Shown here: piece by piece, positions 25,316 to 35,349 of the stretch
Layout of the letters: each line of letters starts with the position of its first letter
Position numbering within the stretch: the stretch's first letter is position 1
DNA from: an uncultured Muribaculaceae bacterium
Lineage (GTDB): Bacteria > Bacteroidota > Bacteroidia > Bacteroidales > Muribaculaceae
Assembly: GCA_910577315.1 (NCBI GenBank)
Contig: CAJTME010000006.1
Location: 1-64,000, forward strand
DNA length: 64,000 nt
Reading direction: 5' to 3'
Notes under the pieces: generated by a model
What the model saw: only the letters and a program-made list of their open reading frames with translations
Told to the model about the DNA's origin: nothing
The model's database searches: none
Position numbers and translations under genes: made by a program

Positions 25316-27343
25316 TTATCCGAGCATGGCACGCACGCGGGAGTAGATGTTCTGGGCGGTGAAGCCGAATTTCTCGTCGAGAATCTTGTAGGGAGCCGAA
25401 GCGCCGAAGCGTCCCATGCCGAATACCTCGCCGTTGAATCCGCGGATGGAGCGGAGGACGGAGGGGAGGCCGGCGGTGAGGCCGTACTGGCGGACGCCTT
25501 CGGGGAGAACCGAGGTGCGGTAGCTTTCGGACTGCTCGTTGAACAGGCCGATGGAGGGCATCGATACGACGCGGGCGGCGATGCCGTCGGCGGCGAGCAT
25601 TTCGGCCACTTCGCAGAGCAGGGACACCTCCGAGCCGTTTGCGACGAGGACAACCTGGGGATTCTCAGGGTCTACGACCACATAGCCGCCGCGGCGCGCC
25701 TGGTTGGCGTCGGCGAGGCGGTTGCCGGATGCCGAGGGGAGGTCTTTGATGTCCTGACGCGAGAAGATGAGGGCGGTGGGGGTGGCGTCGTTGTGCATGG
25801 CCATGTCCCAGCACACCATGGTCTCGGCGGCGTCGGCGGGACGGAGGGCGAGCAGGGAGGGGCGGCCTGAGAAGTTGCGAACTTCCTCGAGGAGGCGAAT
25901 CTGGGCTTCCTGTTCGATGGGCTCGTGGGTGGGACCGTCTTCGCCCACGCGGAACGAGTCGTGGGTCCACACGTATTTGACGGGGAGTTCCATGAGGGCG
26001 GCCATGCGGACGGCGGGTTTCATGTAGTCGGAGAACACGAAGAAGGTGCCGCAGGCGCCGATGAGGCCGCCGTGGAGGGCGATGCCGTTCATGATGGCGG
26101 CGAGGGTGAGCTCGCTGACGCCGGCCTGGAAGAATGCACCGGCGAAGTCGCCGGCGGCGAAGGCGTGGGTGTGTTTGAGGAAGCCGTCGGTCTTGTCGGA
26201 GTTGGCGAGGTCGGCCGATGCCACGATCATGTTGCCGATGTTCTGGGCGAGGTAGCCGAGGAAGTTGGCCGATGCGGCGCGGGTGGAGATGCCGGGCTTG
26301 TTGGCGATTTTGTCGTATTCGATTGCGTCGACCTTGCCCGAGAGCCAGCTTTCAAGCTGCGCGGCCTTTTCGGGGTTGGCTTCCATCCAGGCGCGGTGGG
26401 CCTTGCGGCGTTCGGCGACGATGGCGCGGAGCTGTTCGGCGCGCTGTTCATAGAGGGCCTTGGCGTCGTCGAAGATGGCGAAGGGCTTCTCGGGATCGCC
26501 GCCGAGGTTGCGGATTGTTGCGGCGAAGTCGGCGCCGCTCTTGCTGAGGGGCTGTCCGTGGGTCGAGCACTGGCCCTCGAAGTTCTCGCCGTCGGCCTTG
26601 ACCGAGCCTTTGCCCATCACGGTGCGGCCCAGGATGAGGGTGGGGCGCTTGGTCTCGCGCTGGGCCTCGGTGAGGGCCTTGGCGATCTGGTCGGGGTCGT
26701 TGCCGTCGATTTCGATGACGCTCCAGCCCCATGCGCGGTATTTGGCGGCGTAGTCTTCCTCGTCGACTTCGGCTACGGTGGTCGAGAGCTGGATGCCGTT
26801 GCAGTCATAGAACATGATGAGCTGGCTGAGGCCGAGGTGGCCTGCGATGCGGCCGGCGCCCTGGGAGATTTCTTCCTGGATGCCGCCGTCCGAGATGAAG
26901 GCGTAGGTCTTGTGGGCGACGGTTTCGCCGAAGCGGGCCACGAGGTAGCGTTCGGCGATTGCCGAGCCTACAGCCATGGTGTGTCCCTGGCCGAGGGGGC
27001 CCGAGGTGTTCTCGATGCCGCGGCGGGGGTCAACCTCGGGGTGCCCGGGGGTGGGGCTGCCCCACTGGCGGAACTGCTCAAGCTCGTCGAGGGTGAACTT
27101 GCCGGTGAGGGCGAGCACGGCGTAGAGCATTGGCGACATGTGGCCGGGGTCGAGGAAGAAGCGGTCGCGGGCAAACCAGGTGGGATCGTCGGGGTCTGTT
27201 ACCAGGAAGCTGGAATAGAGCACGTTGACGAAGTCGGCACCGCCCATGGCACCGCCGGGATGGCCTGATTTTGCTTTTTCGACCATCGAGGCGGCCAGGA
27301 TGCGGATGTTGTCGGCCGCGTGTTTCATTACTTGTAAGTCCAT
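25316..27343 (-). CDS. tkt: Transketolase
   Basis: This thiamine-diphosphate enzyme of the non-oxidative pentose phosphate pathway moves two-carbon units between ketose and aldose phosphates. The 675-residue, normal-length protein has the N-terminal SGHPGGAMGGADF and DPGHMSPMLYAVL motifs, a TPP/metal site around SDGGIQEEIS...FYDCNG, and the central pyrimidine domain with HDSFRVGEDGPTHEPIEQ. It lies 49 bp downstream of the sugar permease on the same strand, which suggests co-expression with sugar uptake. Confidence 0.95.
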   Translation of the reverse strand: MDLQVMKHAADNIRILAASMVEKAKSGHPGGAMGGADFVNVLYSSFLVTDPDDPTWFARDRFFLDPGHMSPMLYAVLALTGKFTLDELEQFRQWGSPTPGHPEVDPRRGIENTSGPLGQGHTMAVGSAIAERYLVARFGETVAHKTYAFISDGGIQEEISQGAGRIAGHLGLSQLIMFYDCNGIQLSTTVAEVDEEDYAAKYRAWGWSVIEIDGNDPDQIAKALTEAQRETKRPTLILGRTVMGKGSVKADGENFEGQCSTHGQPLSKSGADFAATIRNLGGDPEKPFAIFDDAKALYEQRAEQLRAIVAERRKAHRAWMEANPEKAAQLESWLSGKVDAIEYDKIANKPGISTRAASANFLGYLAQNIGNMIVASADLANSDKTDGFLKHTHAFAAGDFAGAFFQAGVSELTLAAIMNGIALHGGLIGACGTFFVFSDYMKPAVRMAALMELPVKYVWTHDSFRVGEDGPTHEPIEQEAQIRLLEEVRNFSGRPSLLALRPADAAETMVCWDMAMHNDATPTALIFSRQDIKDLPSASGNRLADANQARRGGYVVVDPENPQVVLVANGSEVSLLCEVAEMLAADGIAARVVSMPSIGLFNEQSESYRTSVLPEGVRQYGLTAGLPSVLRSIRGFNGEVFGMGRFGASAPYKILDEKFGFTAQNIYSRVRAMLG

Positions 27344-27392
27344 AATGAGTTTAAGTCAGTGTTAATGTGGTTATGGTTATTATTTAGGCATA

Positions 27393-28742
27393 TCAGAGAT
27401 TGCGTGGGTCGGGTTCTTCGTCGACGGGGATGTCGGTGTTGACGTTCTTCGAGCCGGTGAGGGCGTAGAAGAGGAGGTAGGCGAGCATGCCGACGACGAG
27501 CCAGTATGATGCCATGTATCCGGCCGAGTTGGCTATGGCGTTCTGTACCAGGGGCATGACGCCGCCGCCGACAACCATCATCATGAAGATGCCGGATGCC
27601 TGGGCGGTGTATTTGCCGAGGCCTTCGACGGCGAGGTTGAAGATGCTGCCCCACATGACGGAGGTGCAGAGGCCGCAGAGCACCAGCAGCAGGGCCGACA
27701 TTGGCACGGAGGCTGAGGTGAAGCCGTCCTCGACGCTGTAGGCGGGCATCGAGACGCGGTATTCGGCGGGGAGGAAGATGGCGCCCATGATGAGGAGGAT
27801 GGCGACGAGCGACACGAACGAAAGCTGGACGCGGCTGGAGACCTTGCCCGAGATGGCGCTCGACACGAGGCGGCCTACGAGCATGAGCAGCCAGTAGATT
27901 GCGGCGATGCCGCCGGCGACGGCCGATGCGTTGACGGTGATGCCCGAGGCGGCCGAATCGCTCAGGTAGAAGATGAGCACGCCGGGGATGCCGACTTCGA
28001 TGCCGACATAGAAGAAGATGCCGATGACGCCGAGGACGGTGTGGCGGAAGTTCCAGGGCGAGTGGCTGTATTTGACTTTCTTGCCCGACGATAGGTTGGG
28101 CTCGGGAATGGCCACGCGCAGGATGATGACGAACGCGATGGCGAACACGGCCATGGCGATGAAGAGCAGCGGGCGGACGTCGGTCATGGATGTGGCGGCG
28201 GTCACCTGGCCGATGAGCATGCCGACGAACAGGGGGGTGAGGGTGCCGGCGAGCGAGTTGCACGAGCCGCCGATCTGGATGAGCTGGTTGCCTTTGTTGC
28301 CGCCGCCGCCCAGGAGGTTGAGCATGGGGTTGACGACGGTGTTGAGCATGCACACCGAGAAGCCGCAGACGAAGGCGCCGAGCAGGTAGATGATGAAGTT
28401 GAGGGTGACGGTTGCGCCCTGGACGTCAAAGATGCCGGTGTCGGTGCCGACAAAGCTCGACATCCATTGCAGGATGAGGCCGACGAGGCCCACGACCATG
28501 GCCGAGAGGGCGGTCTTCTTGTAGCCGATCTTGACGAGGAGGTTGCCGGCTGGGATGCCCATGAACAGATAGGCGAGGAAGTTCATGAGGTTGCCGAGCA
28601 TGCCTGACCATTCGTAGTTGTTTTTCCAGATGGTTCCCAGGGGGGCGGCGAGGTTGGTGACGAAGGAAATCATGGCGAAAAGGAAGAACATGGCCACGAT
28701 TGCCACCATGTTGCCTTTTGTACCGCTTGTCTTTTGATTCAT
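27393..28742 (-). CDS. FucP-type MFS sugar permease
   Basis: The 449-residue integral inner-membrane protein has about 12 hydrophobic segments and resembles the fucose/glucose-galactose:H+ symporter branch of the MFS. Supporting motifs are FFLFAMISFVTNL at the N-terminus, PAGNLLVKIGYKKT in the first loop and the C-terminal VEGLGKYTAQASGIFMMMVVGGGVMPL. The substrate is not decided by sequence; a hexose is likely. It lies between yggS (38 bp) and tkt (49 bp). Confidence 0.85.
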   Translation of the reverse strand: MNQKTSGTKGNMVAIVAMFFLFAMISFVTNLAAPLGTIWKNNYEWSGMLGNLMNFLAYLFMGIPAGNLLVKIGYKKTALSAMVVGLVGLILQWMSSFVGTDTGIFDVQGATVTLNFIIYLLGAFVCGFSVCMLNTVVNPMLNLLGGGGNKGNQLIQIGGSCNSLAGTLTPLFVGMLIGQVTAATSMTDVRPLLFIAMAVFAIAFVIILRVAIPEPNLSSGKKVKYSHSPWNFRHTVLGVIGIFFYVGIEVGIPGVLIFYLSDSAASGITVNASAVAGGIAAIYWLLMLVGRLVSSAISGKVSSRVQLSFVSLVAILLIMGAIFLPAEYRVSMPAYSVEDGFTSASVPMSALLLVLCGLCTSVMWGSIFNLAVEGLGKYTAQASGIFMMMVVGGGVMPLVQNAIANSAGYMASYWLVVGMLAYLLFYALTGSKNVNTDIPVDEEPDPRNL

Positions 28743-28780
28743 TGTAAGGATTTTTTTATGGTTAATGTTTAAGGGTATGT

Positions 28781-29449
28781 TCAGTATTGGCGGTGGCCGA
28801 AGATGGCCGTCCCGACGCGCACCAGGGTGGAGCCTTCCTCGATGGCGATGGGGAAGTCGTCGCTCATGCCCATCGAGACGGTGTCGAAGCCGCGCAGGTC
28901 GGGGCAGATGTCGAGAATCTGGCGGCGGAGCTGGGCGATGGTGCGGAAATCGCTGCGGATGCGGTCGGTGTCGTCGGTGTTGGTGGCCATTCCCATGATG
29001 CCGCAGATGTGGGTGGCGCGGAGGTTTTCAAAGCGGCGGTTGCGGAAGTAGCCGAGCAGTTCGTCGGGCGAGAAACCGAATTTGGTCTCCTCGGCGGCGA
29101 CGTGGACCTGCATCAATACGTTGGTCACCACGCCGCGCTCCTGCGACAGGCGGTCGATGAGCTCGAGCAGCCTTTCCGAATCGACGCTCTCGATCATGGC
29201 GGCGAGGCCGACGAGCTGGCGGGCCTTGTTGGTCTGGAGGTGGCCTATGAAATGCCAGCGGACGTCGCCGGGCATCTGCTGGGCCTTCTCGAGGAGTTCC
29301 TGGACGCGGCTCTCGCCGAATATGCGCTGGCCGGCGCCGTAGGCCTCGCGCAGGGCCTCGACGGGATGGAATTTGGACACGGCCACCAGTCCGACTCCTT
29401 CGGGGAGCCGGGCGTGGAGGCTGCGTATTGTATCGGATATGTGGCCCAT
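28781..29449 (-). CDS. YggS-type pyridoxal-phosphate homeostasis protein
   Basis: This PLP-binding, non-catalytic protein of the YggS/PROSC family regulates free pyridoxal phosphate. The 222-residue protein has the PLP lysine in VAVSKFHP (about residue 26) and the family motifs FGESRVQEL, WHFIGHLQTNKAR and SMGMSDDF. The start shares one base with the stop of the DUF4494 gene (TGATG), so the two are translationally coupled. Confidence 0.93.
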   Translation of the reverse strand: MGHISDTIRSLHARLPEGVGLVAVSKFHPVEALREAYGAGQRIFGESRVQELLEKAQQMPGDVRWHFIGHLQTNKARQLVGLAAMIESVDSERLLELIDRLSQERGVVTNVLMQVHVAAEETKFGFSPDELLGYFRNRRFENLRATHICGIMGMATNTDDTDRIRSDFRTIAQLRRQILDICPDLRGFDTVSMGMSDDFPIAIEEGSTLVRVGTAIFGHRQY

Positions 29450-29883
29450 CAGTCGACGACTTTCATGCGGTAGACGTCGATGAGGGGGGTCTCGGCGAGG
29501 GAGATTATGTCATAGTCGGCCATGGTGCCTTTCATGTGCTCGAGGAAGTTGTCGTAGGCGCTCTTGAATCCGTTGGCCTGGACGAGGATCTGGGAGGTGG
29601 AGCGTTTCTCGACGCCGCTTTTCTCGTCGACGGTGATGAAGCCGACCTTGACGAGGTACCATTTGTCACATTCGTCGAAGAATGCGATTTCGGCAATTTT
29701 CGAGCGCTTGACGGCGGCCACGTCAAACTCGCCAGAGATGAAGGGGCGCTGTTCCTCGGTGATGCGGGCCTCGGCCTCGGTGAAGCTGAGGGCGTCGACG
29801 AGGTAGGGCTCGGTTACTTTTTTTGCGGCTCCGTTTTCCTGGAGCTTGTCATATCTTACTTTACATTCAAACCAGTTTGCCAT
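29449..29883 (-). CDS. DUF4494 domain protein
   Basis: The 144-residue cytosolic protein is confined to Bacteroidota as far as I know. The start MANWFECKVRYDK and the pattern E.EAR...E...........F.V...KRSKI.EI are typical of DUF4494. Its function is unknown. Its constant place just upstream of yggS, with a one-base overlap here, hints at a link to amino-acid or PLP metabolism. The ATG at 29883 is chosen from the conserved N-terminus. A -7 TAACTTTG on the minus strand at 29948-29955 lies 64 bp upstream. Confidence 0.8.
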   Translation of the reverse strand: MANWFECKVRYDKLQENGAAKKVTEPYLVDALSFTEAEARITEEQRPFISGEFDVAAVKRSKIAEIAFFDECDKWYLVKVGFITVDEKSGVEKRSTSQILVQANGFKSAYDNFLEHMKGTMADYDIISLAETPLIDVYRMKVVD

Positions 29884-29947
29884 TGGAAGTCTTCTATTAT
29901 AAATAATGTATATGCGGGCGACGGGACGGAAGTCCACAACCCGCAAG

Positions 29948-29955
29948 CAAAGTTA
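29948..29955 (-). promoter_or_regulatory. -7 element before the DUF4494-yggS-permease-tkt run
   Basis: TAACTTTG on the minus strand, 64 bases before the ATG at 29883. No clear -33 box. Confidence 0.45.
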
Positions 29956-30399
29956 CGGAAAAAATCTCATACAGCTTTTAGAAATTGACGCAAAAGGGGG
30001 ATGATGATGAAAATTCGGAGTAAAAAATGTTCCGGGCGGTGTCGGGCGCCAGGCGGGGCGCGCCGCCCGCGAAGGGAACTCGCGCGGCACGGGCGGTGTT
30101 GGCTATTTGCTCGGGATTGGTGATATTTTACTTTCTTTTTGCTTGAAAAGTGGCGTTGTGGACGTCCTCGGTCATAACTTACTGAAACATGGGGACAAAC
30201 GGTGTCCAAAATCCATGAAAAGCATCAAGTTCTCGGCTGTGAAAATGTTAAAAGCGGAAAAAATATGCTCAAAAAAGTTTGTTTTTGAACAAAAGTGTTT
30301 ATCTTTGCAAAAATTATCCTCACTCCAGCCGTGAGGGTGATTTGAATTACCTGACAATTCAATCACTTATATTTATCTATGTTTAACTAATTTTTTAGT
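29956..30399. other. Gene-free divergent region upstream of susC
   Basis: Between divergent operons I see no convincing gene; an 80-codon minus-strand frame at 29967-30209 has no support. The right part carries the susC promoter and a leader of about 85 nt. A binding site for an extracytoplasmic sigma factor or hybrid sensor could lie here but none is recognised. Confidence 0.5.
30278..30309 (+). promoter_or_regulatory. Promoter of the susC-susD operon
   Basis: TTTG at 30278-30281, a 19-nt spacer and TATCTTTG(C) at 30301-30308 give the full housekeeping consensus of Bacteroides, about 90 bp before the susC ATG. Confidence 0.8.
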
Positions 30400-33300
30400 A
30401 TGAAAAAGCTGTTTCTATTACTTGTGGCAGTGCTCTCGATTGGCCTGTGTGCGTCGGCCCAGACGCGTACAGTCACGGGTATTGTCCTCGACGCCAATAC
30501 GGACGAACCGTTGATTGGCGCATCCGTGACAGCGGGCACATCCAACCAGGGTGTCGCCACCGACATCGACGGCGCATTCTCAATTCCCGTCCCTGCCAAT
30601 GTCACAAAGCTGACCGTATCGTACGTCGGCTATGAATCCCAGACGGTGAATATCGGCTCGGGACATGTGGTTGTGAAACTCCAGCCCCAGTCCAACACCC
30701 TTGATGAAGTATTTGCAGTTGCCTACGGCACTGCCAAGAAATCGGAATATACCGGTTCGGCCTCGGTTGTCAAGGCTGAGCAGCTTGAGGACGCTCTCGT
30801 CACCACCGTGACCAACGCCCTCACCGGTCGCGTAGCCGGCGTACAGACTATGAGCAATAACGGTCAGCCGGGTTCTGAACCCACCGTGCTTATCCGTGGT
30901 GTTGGCTCCATCAACGCAGGCGTGTCTCCCCTCTATGTGGTTGACGGTGTGCCTTACAGCGGCGATATCGCTACCATCCCCGCCACCGACATCGAGGCCA
31001 TGACCGTGCTGAAAGACGCCGCATCCGCCGCACTTTACGGTGCCCGTGGTGCCAACGGTGTCATCCTCATCACTACTAAAAAAGGTAAGGAAGGTTCGGC
31101 CCGCGTAACTCTTGACGCCCGCTGGGGTGGAAACTCGCGCGCCCTTTCCAACTATGACGTAATGACCGATTCGCGTGAATATATCGAACAGGTCTACAAG
31201 GCCCACTACATGACCGGCCTCATGAGCCAGGGCATGACTAAGGGTGCCGCACATAACTATGCTCTCAATCAGCTCTGGCCCTCGATCGGCTACCAGACCT
31301 GGACCGCTCCCGCCGGCCAGACCATCATCGGCACCGACGGCCGCTTCAACCCTGATGCAACCCCCGGTTACCTTAATGAAGAAGCCGGCTACTATTATAT
31401 CGGTGATGACTGGAGCAAGCAGCTTTCCAATGGCCTCCGTCAGGAATACAACCTCTCGATCAACGGCGGTACGGACAAGTTCACCTACTATCTCGGCGCA
31501 AGCTACCTGAGCGATGAAGGTATCATCACCGGCTCGGGCTATGAGCGTCTTGCAACCCGCGCGCAGGTCGACTATCAGGCAAAGCCCTGGCTGAAAATCG
31601 GCACCAACCTGTCGTACACCTATGTGAACTCTCAGTATCCCAGCGACCAGGTTTCGAATGGCACCAGCTACTCGACCGGCAACGCCTTCCTCTTTGCCAA
31701 CTGGATGGCTCCCGTATATCCTATGTATGTGCGTGACAGCTCCGGCCAGATAATGTATAACACCACCTACAACCGTCCCATCTATGACTACGGTGACAGC
31801 CAGTTCGGCGCTAAGCGTAACTACATGTCGATGGGTAACCCTTCCGGTGACCTCGCCTATAACCTCGACGAGTCGCTCATGGACGTTTTCGACGGCAAGT
31901 GGTATGTGCTTCTCACCCCTATCGAAGGTCTTACCATCAACGGTAACCTCGGTTATTTCGTGGATAACACCCGCGCCCACTACATCAGCAATGGCCTGTA
32001 CGGCCAGGGCACCAGCTATGGCGGCCAGGCAATCCAGCAGCAGAGCCGCATGCGCACCCTCAATCTTCAGGGCCTCGCAGAATATCAGCGCACTTTCGCC
32101 GATGTTCACAACGGCTCAATTATGGTAGGTTATGAAAGCTTTGACCGATATGACGAAGTCGTTGCAGCCAACGGCCAGATGCTCTACAATCCCACCCTGT
32201 GGGCCGTGAGCAATACCGTTAAGAACAAGCGCGGCTCCGGCTCGGCCGGCGGCTATGGCACACGTGGTATCTTTGGCCGTCTTAAGTATAACTATGATTC
32301 CAAGTACTTCCTTATGGCCTCTTACCGCCGCGATGCATCCAGCCGTTTCCATCCCAAACACCGCTGGGGTAACTTCTGGTCGGCTTCGGTTGCATGGGAA
32401 GTTGCCAAGGAGAACTTCATGGAAGAGTTCACCAATGTCGACATGCTGAAGGTTAAGTTCTCGTTCGGTCAGAACGGTAACGACAACATCGGCAACGACT
32501 ATGCTTATGTCGATCAGTTCATACTGTCGGGCGACGGTTATTACTCTGACTCGCAGCTCGGCTATAAGGGTAACCCCGACATCACTTGGGAAACTTCAAA
32601 CAACCTCAATGCCGGTGTTGACTTCTCGTTCTTCAAAGGCATGCTCTCGGGTACCGTAGAATACTATCAGCGTCAGGTTTCCGACATGCTCTTCAACATC
32701 CCCGTCGCTCCGTCGCTCGGTTATTCGTCTTACCCGATGAACGTTGGCTCGATGCGAAACAACGGTGTGGAAATCGAGCTCAACTACCGTCCCATCAACA
32801 CACGCGACATCACCTGGGATATCTACGCCAACCTTACCGCACCCTCCAACAAAGTCATAAAGCTTTCTCCTGACCTGCTTGACGGCAACGGCGACTGGAT
32901 CAGCGGTTCGCGTATCTTCCACGAAGGGGAATCCATGTATCAGCTCTATCTGCCGAAATATGCCGGTGTTGAAGAAGAGAGCGGTCTTGCCCTTTACTAC
33001 TACCGCAAACCCCTCATGAAAGATGGTCAGCAGGTTGTAGTGAACGGTATCCCCCAGTATGAGGCTGAGGAACATACCACAACCGACTGGGCTCTTGCCC
33101 GTACATCAAACCGTGTGTCGACCGGCAACATGATGCCCAAGGGCTACGGCGGCTTCGGCACCAGCCTCAACGCCTACGGTATTGACTTCGCTGTAAACTT
33201 TGCCTTCCAGTTCGGCGGCAAACTGATGGATAGCTCCTATCAAGCATTCATGAGCGGCTTCCAGGCATCTGACATAGGCCAGAACATGCACCGCGACCTG

Positions 33301-33624
33301 CTCAACGCATGGACTCCTGAAAACACCGTAACTGACGTGCCCCGTCTTTCTACAACCGACCAGTACACCACTGCCACATCAGATCGTTTCCTCATCTCGA
33401 GCAACTATCTCTCGCTGAGCAACATCACTGTCGGCTATACCCTTCCCGAGAAGTGGACATCCAAGCTCTATCTCCACAACGTGCGCCTGTATTTCTCGGG
33501 TGAGAACGTTGCCCTGTGGAGCAAGCGCAAGGGTCTTGACCCGCGCCAGGGTTTCACTTCCTCGCAAAACGACACTTACTCTCCCATCCGTTGTTTCTCG
33601 GGCGGTCTGCGCCTTTCGTTCTAA
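30400..33624 (+). CDS. SusC/RagA family TonB-linked outer-membrane transporter
   Basis: This outer-membrane beta-barrel imports oligosaccharides or other large nutrients with its SusD lid, powered by TonB. The 1074-residue protein has a signal peptide (1-20), a carboxypeptidase-regulatory-like domain (about 22-100, TRTVTGIVLDANTDEPLIGA), and a plug with LKDAASAALYGARGANGVIL, the SusC signature. The barrel ends in an aromatic residue (LRLSF). Codon use favours T-ending Gly/Val codons more than surrounding genes, which suggests high expression or a different history. susD follows after 30 bp. Confidence 0.95.
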   Translation: MKKLFLLLVAVLSIGLCASAQTRTVTGIVLDANTDEPLIGASVTAGTSNQGVATDIDGAFSIPVPANVTKLTVSYVGYESQTVNIGSGHVVVKLQPQSNTLDEVFAVAYGTAKKSEYTGSASVVKAEQLEDALVTTVTNALTGRVAGVQTMSNNGQPGSEPTVLIRGVGSINAGVSPLYVVDGVPYSGDIATIPATDIEAMTVLKDAASAALYGARGANGVILITTKKGKEGSARVTLDARWGGNSRALSNYDVMTDSREYIEQVYKAHYMTGLMSQGMTKGAAHNYALNQLWPSIGYQTWTAPAGQTIIGTDGRFNPDATPGYLNEEAGYYYIGDDWSKQLSNGLRQEYNLSINGGTDKFTYYLGASYLSDEGIITGSGYERLATRAQVDYQAKPWLKIGTNLSYTYVNSQYPSDQVSNGTSYSTGNAFLFANWMAPVYPMYVRDSSGQIMYNTTYNRPIYDYGDSQFGAKRNYMSMGNPSGDLAYNLDESLMDVFDGKWYVLLTPIEGLTINGNLGYFVDNTRAHYISNGLYGQGTSYGGQAIQQQSRMRTLNLQGLAEYQRTFADVHNGSIMVGYESFDRYDEVVAANGQMLYNPTLWAVSNTVKNKRGSGSAGGYGTRGIFGRLKYNYDSKYFLMASYRRDASSRFHPKHRWGNFWSASVAWEVAKENFMEEFTNVDMLKVKFSFGQNGNDNIGNDYAYVDQFILSGDGYYSDSQLGYKGNPDITWETSNNLNAGVDFSFFKGMLSGTVEYYQRQVSDMLFNIPVAPSLGYSSYPMNVGSMRNNGVEIELNYRPINTRDITWDIYANLTAPSNKVIKLSPDLLDGNGDWISGSRIFHEGESMYQLYLPKYAGVEEESGLALYYYRKPLMKDGQQVVVNGIPQYEAEEHTTTDWALARTSNRVSTGNMMPKGYGGFGTSLNAYGIDFAVNFAFQFGGKLMDSSYQAFMSGFQASDIGQNMHRDLLNAWTPENTVTDVPRLSTTDQYTTATSDRFLISSNYLSLSNITVGYTLPEKWTSKLYLHNVRLYFSGENVALWSKRKGLDPRQGFTSSQNDTYSPIRCFSGGLRLSF

Positions 33625-33654
33625 ACGGTCGTGAATCAAGTAAAATTAGGAAAA

Positions 33655-35298
33655 ATGAAAAATATCAATAAAATAATGGTATCCATCGCCGCAGCTTCCA
33701 TGCTGGTTGCCTGCAACGATCTGGATATTCAGCCTGAAGGCAGCACCATCACTGCTGACCAGAAGCAAGAGGTTGTGACCCTCGATCCAAGTATGGCCAT
33801 GGCGGGTGTTACCGGCCTTGCGAGCCAAATGACAGCTTTCGGTTCCATAACCGGCGGTTCCGCTAGTCAAGTCCATTGGGATATTGGTTTCCCCGGCCTT
33901 TACATCATGATGGACGAGCGTGGTATGGACATGTACTCGGTAGAGACAGGCTACAACTGGTTCGTATCCGCAATGATGATGAGTGACGGTCTTTCGACCT
34001 CGCAGGATGCGTACACCATGTGGGCTTACAACTATAATCTCATCTTCATCGCCAATAACGTCATCTCGTCTGTCGAGCCAAAACTCGAGGAAGGATCGGA
34101 AATCCCCGATGACAACGAGAAGTTCATGTTCTATGTAGGACAGGCCTACGGCTTCCGCGCATACGCCTACTGGTATCTTGCACAGAGCTTCCAGTTCACC
34201 TACAAGGGACATGAAAATTCTCCCTGCGTTCCCATCATCACTAATGAAAACAGTGAGGAGGCAGCCCATGACGGTATCGCCCGCTCGACCGTGAAGGAAG
34301 TTTACCAGCAGATCATCAACGACCTGACACACTCGCTTGAACTTCTCGAATCGACCAGCGTAACCATCGAAGATGTAATCGACAGCAAGCCCAAGCGCTT
34401 CCTCACCCCCGCAGCGGTGCATGGTCTGCTTGCCCGCACATATCTCCTTATGAACGACTGGTCGAAAGCCGCCACTGAGGCCCAGGCCGCCATCACAAAG
34501 TCTGGAGCCACACCCCTCACTATGGAGCAGGCTTCCGTGCCCGGTTTCAGCTCTATTGAAGAAGATAACTGGCTTTGGGGTATCGCCGTGATGGAAACAG
34601 ACCGAGTTGTTACCACCGGTCTCTGTAACTTCCCCTCACACATGGGTTCTTTCTGCTATGGCTATGCTACCGCAGTGGGTGCATGGAAGTGGATCAACCA
34701 GAAACTTTACGCAAAAATTCCTTCCTCGGATGTGCGCAAAGGCTGGTGGCTCAATTCCCGCGGTACATCGAGCAACCTTACCGCACAGCAGCAGCAGTAC
34801 GTGAGCCAGCGCGGTGCTGATGCCGGCGTACAGGTGAAATTCGCTCCTTACCAGGGTATTCTTAACCAAGACGTGAATTCTTGTGACATTCCTTTGATGC
34901 GTGTTGAAGAAATGTATTACATCCTCGCCGAGGCTCAGGGTATGCAGGATCTCAGCACTGGTATCGAAACCCTGAACGATTTTGTCAAGACATACCGCGA
35001 TCCTTCGTATCAATGTCTCGCAAGCTCTCAGGAGGACTTCCAGGATCAGGTGTGGCTGCAGCGCCGCATCGAGTTATGGGGCGAAGGCATGAGCTACTAT
35101 GACATGATGCGCCTCGGCAAGCCCCTCGACCGCGTAGGCGGTGGCTGGCCCAGCACCTGCGAATACTATATCGAGCCGACCGATCCCGTGCTTATCTACC
35201 CGATTCCTGCATCGGAAATCACAGGCAACAAGCAGCTGACCGATGCTGACAACGTCAACGCCGGCGGCGGTCGCCCCACTCCCGTAAGCGCAAATTAA
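33655..35298 (+). CDS. SusD/RagB family nutrient-binding lipoprotein
   Basis: This surface lipoprotein forms the lid on SusC and binds the ligand. The 547-residue protein has a lipoprotein signal with lipobox LVAC (Cys at about 19), the alpha-helical TPR-like core (VGQAYGFRAYAYWYLAQSFQ) and the SusD C-terminal block (RVEEMYYILAEAQ, QRRIELWGEGMSYYDMMRLG). The ATG at 33655 is chosen over an in-frame GTG at 33631 because it begins the signal sequence. It is the second gene of the operon. Confidence 0.95.
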   Translation: MKNINKIMVSIAAASMLVACNDLDIQPEGSTITADQKQEVVTLDPSMAMAGVTGLASQMTAFGSITGGSASQVHWDIGFPGLYIMMDERGMDMYSVETGYNWFVSAMMMSDGLSTSQDAYTMWAYNYNLIFIANNVISSVEPKLEEGSEIPDDNEKFMFYVGQAYGFRAYAYWYLAQSFQFTYKGHENSPCVPIITNENSEEAAHDGIARSTVKEVYQQIINDLTHSLELLESTSVTIEDVIDSKPKRFLTPAAVHGLLARTYLLMNDWSKAATEAQAAITKSGATPLTMEQASVPGFSSIEEDNWLWGIAVMETDRVVTTGLCNFPSHMGSFCYGYATAVGAWKWINQKLYAKIPSSDVRKGWWLNSRGTSSNLTAQQQQYVSQRGADAGVQVKFAPYQGILNQDVNSCDIPLMRVEEMYYILAEAQGMQDLSTGIETLNDFVKTYRDPSYQCLASSQEDFQDQVWLQRRIELWGEGMSYYDMMRLGKPLDRVGGGWPSTCEYYIEPTDPVLIYPIPASEITGNKQLTDADNVNAGGGRPTPVSAN

Positions 35299-35349
35299 CG
35301 GGCAGTCGCAGCTATCAAGCAACATTGTTAAATACAGAAAAATCCAAAT

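Noticed and set aside
29967..30209. 80-codon minus-strand frame upstream of susC
   Set aside because: No recognisable domain, low-complexity composition and overlap with the regulatory region of two divergent operons.
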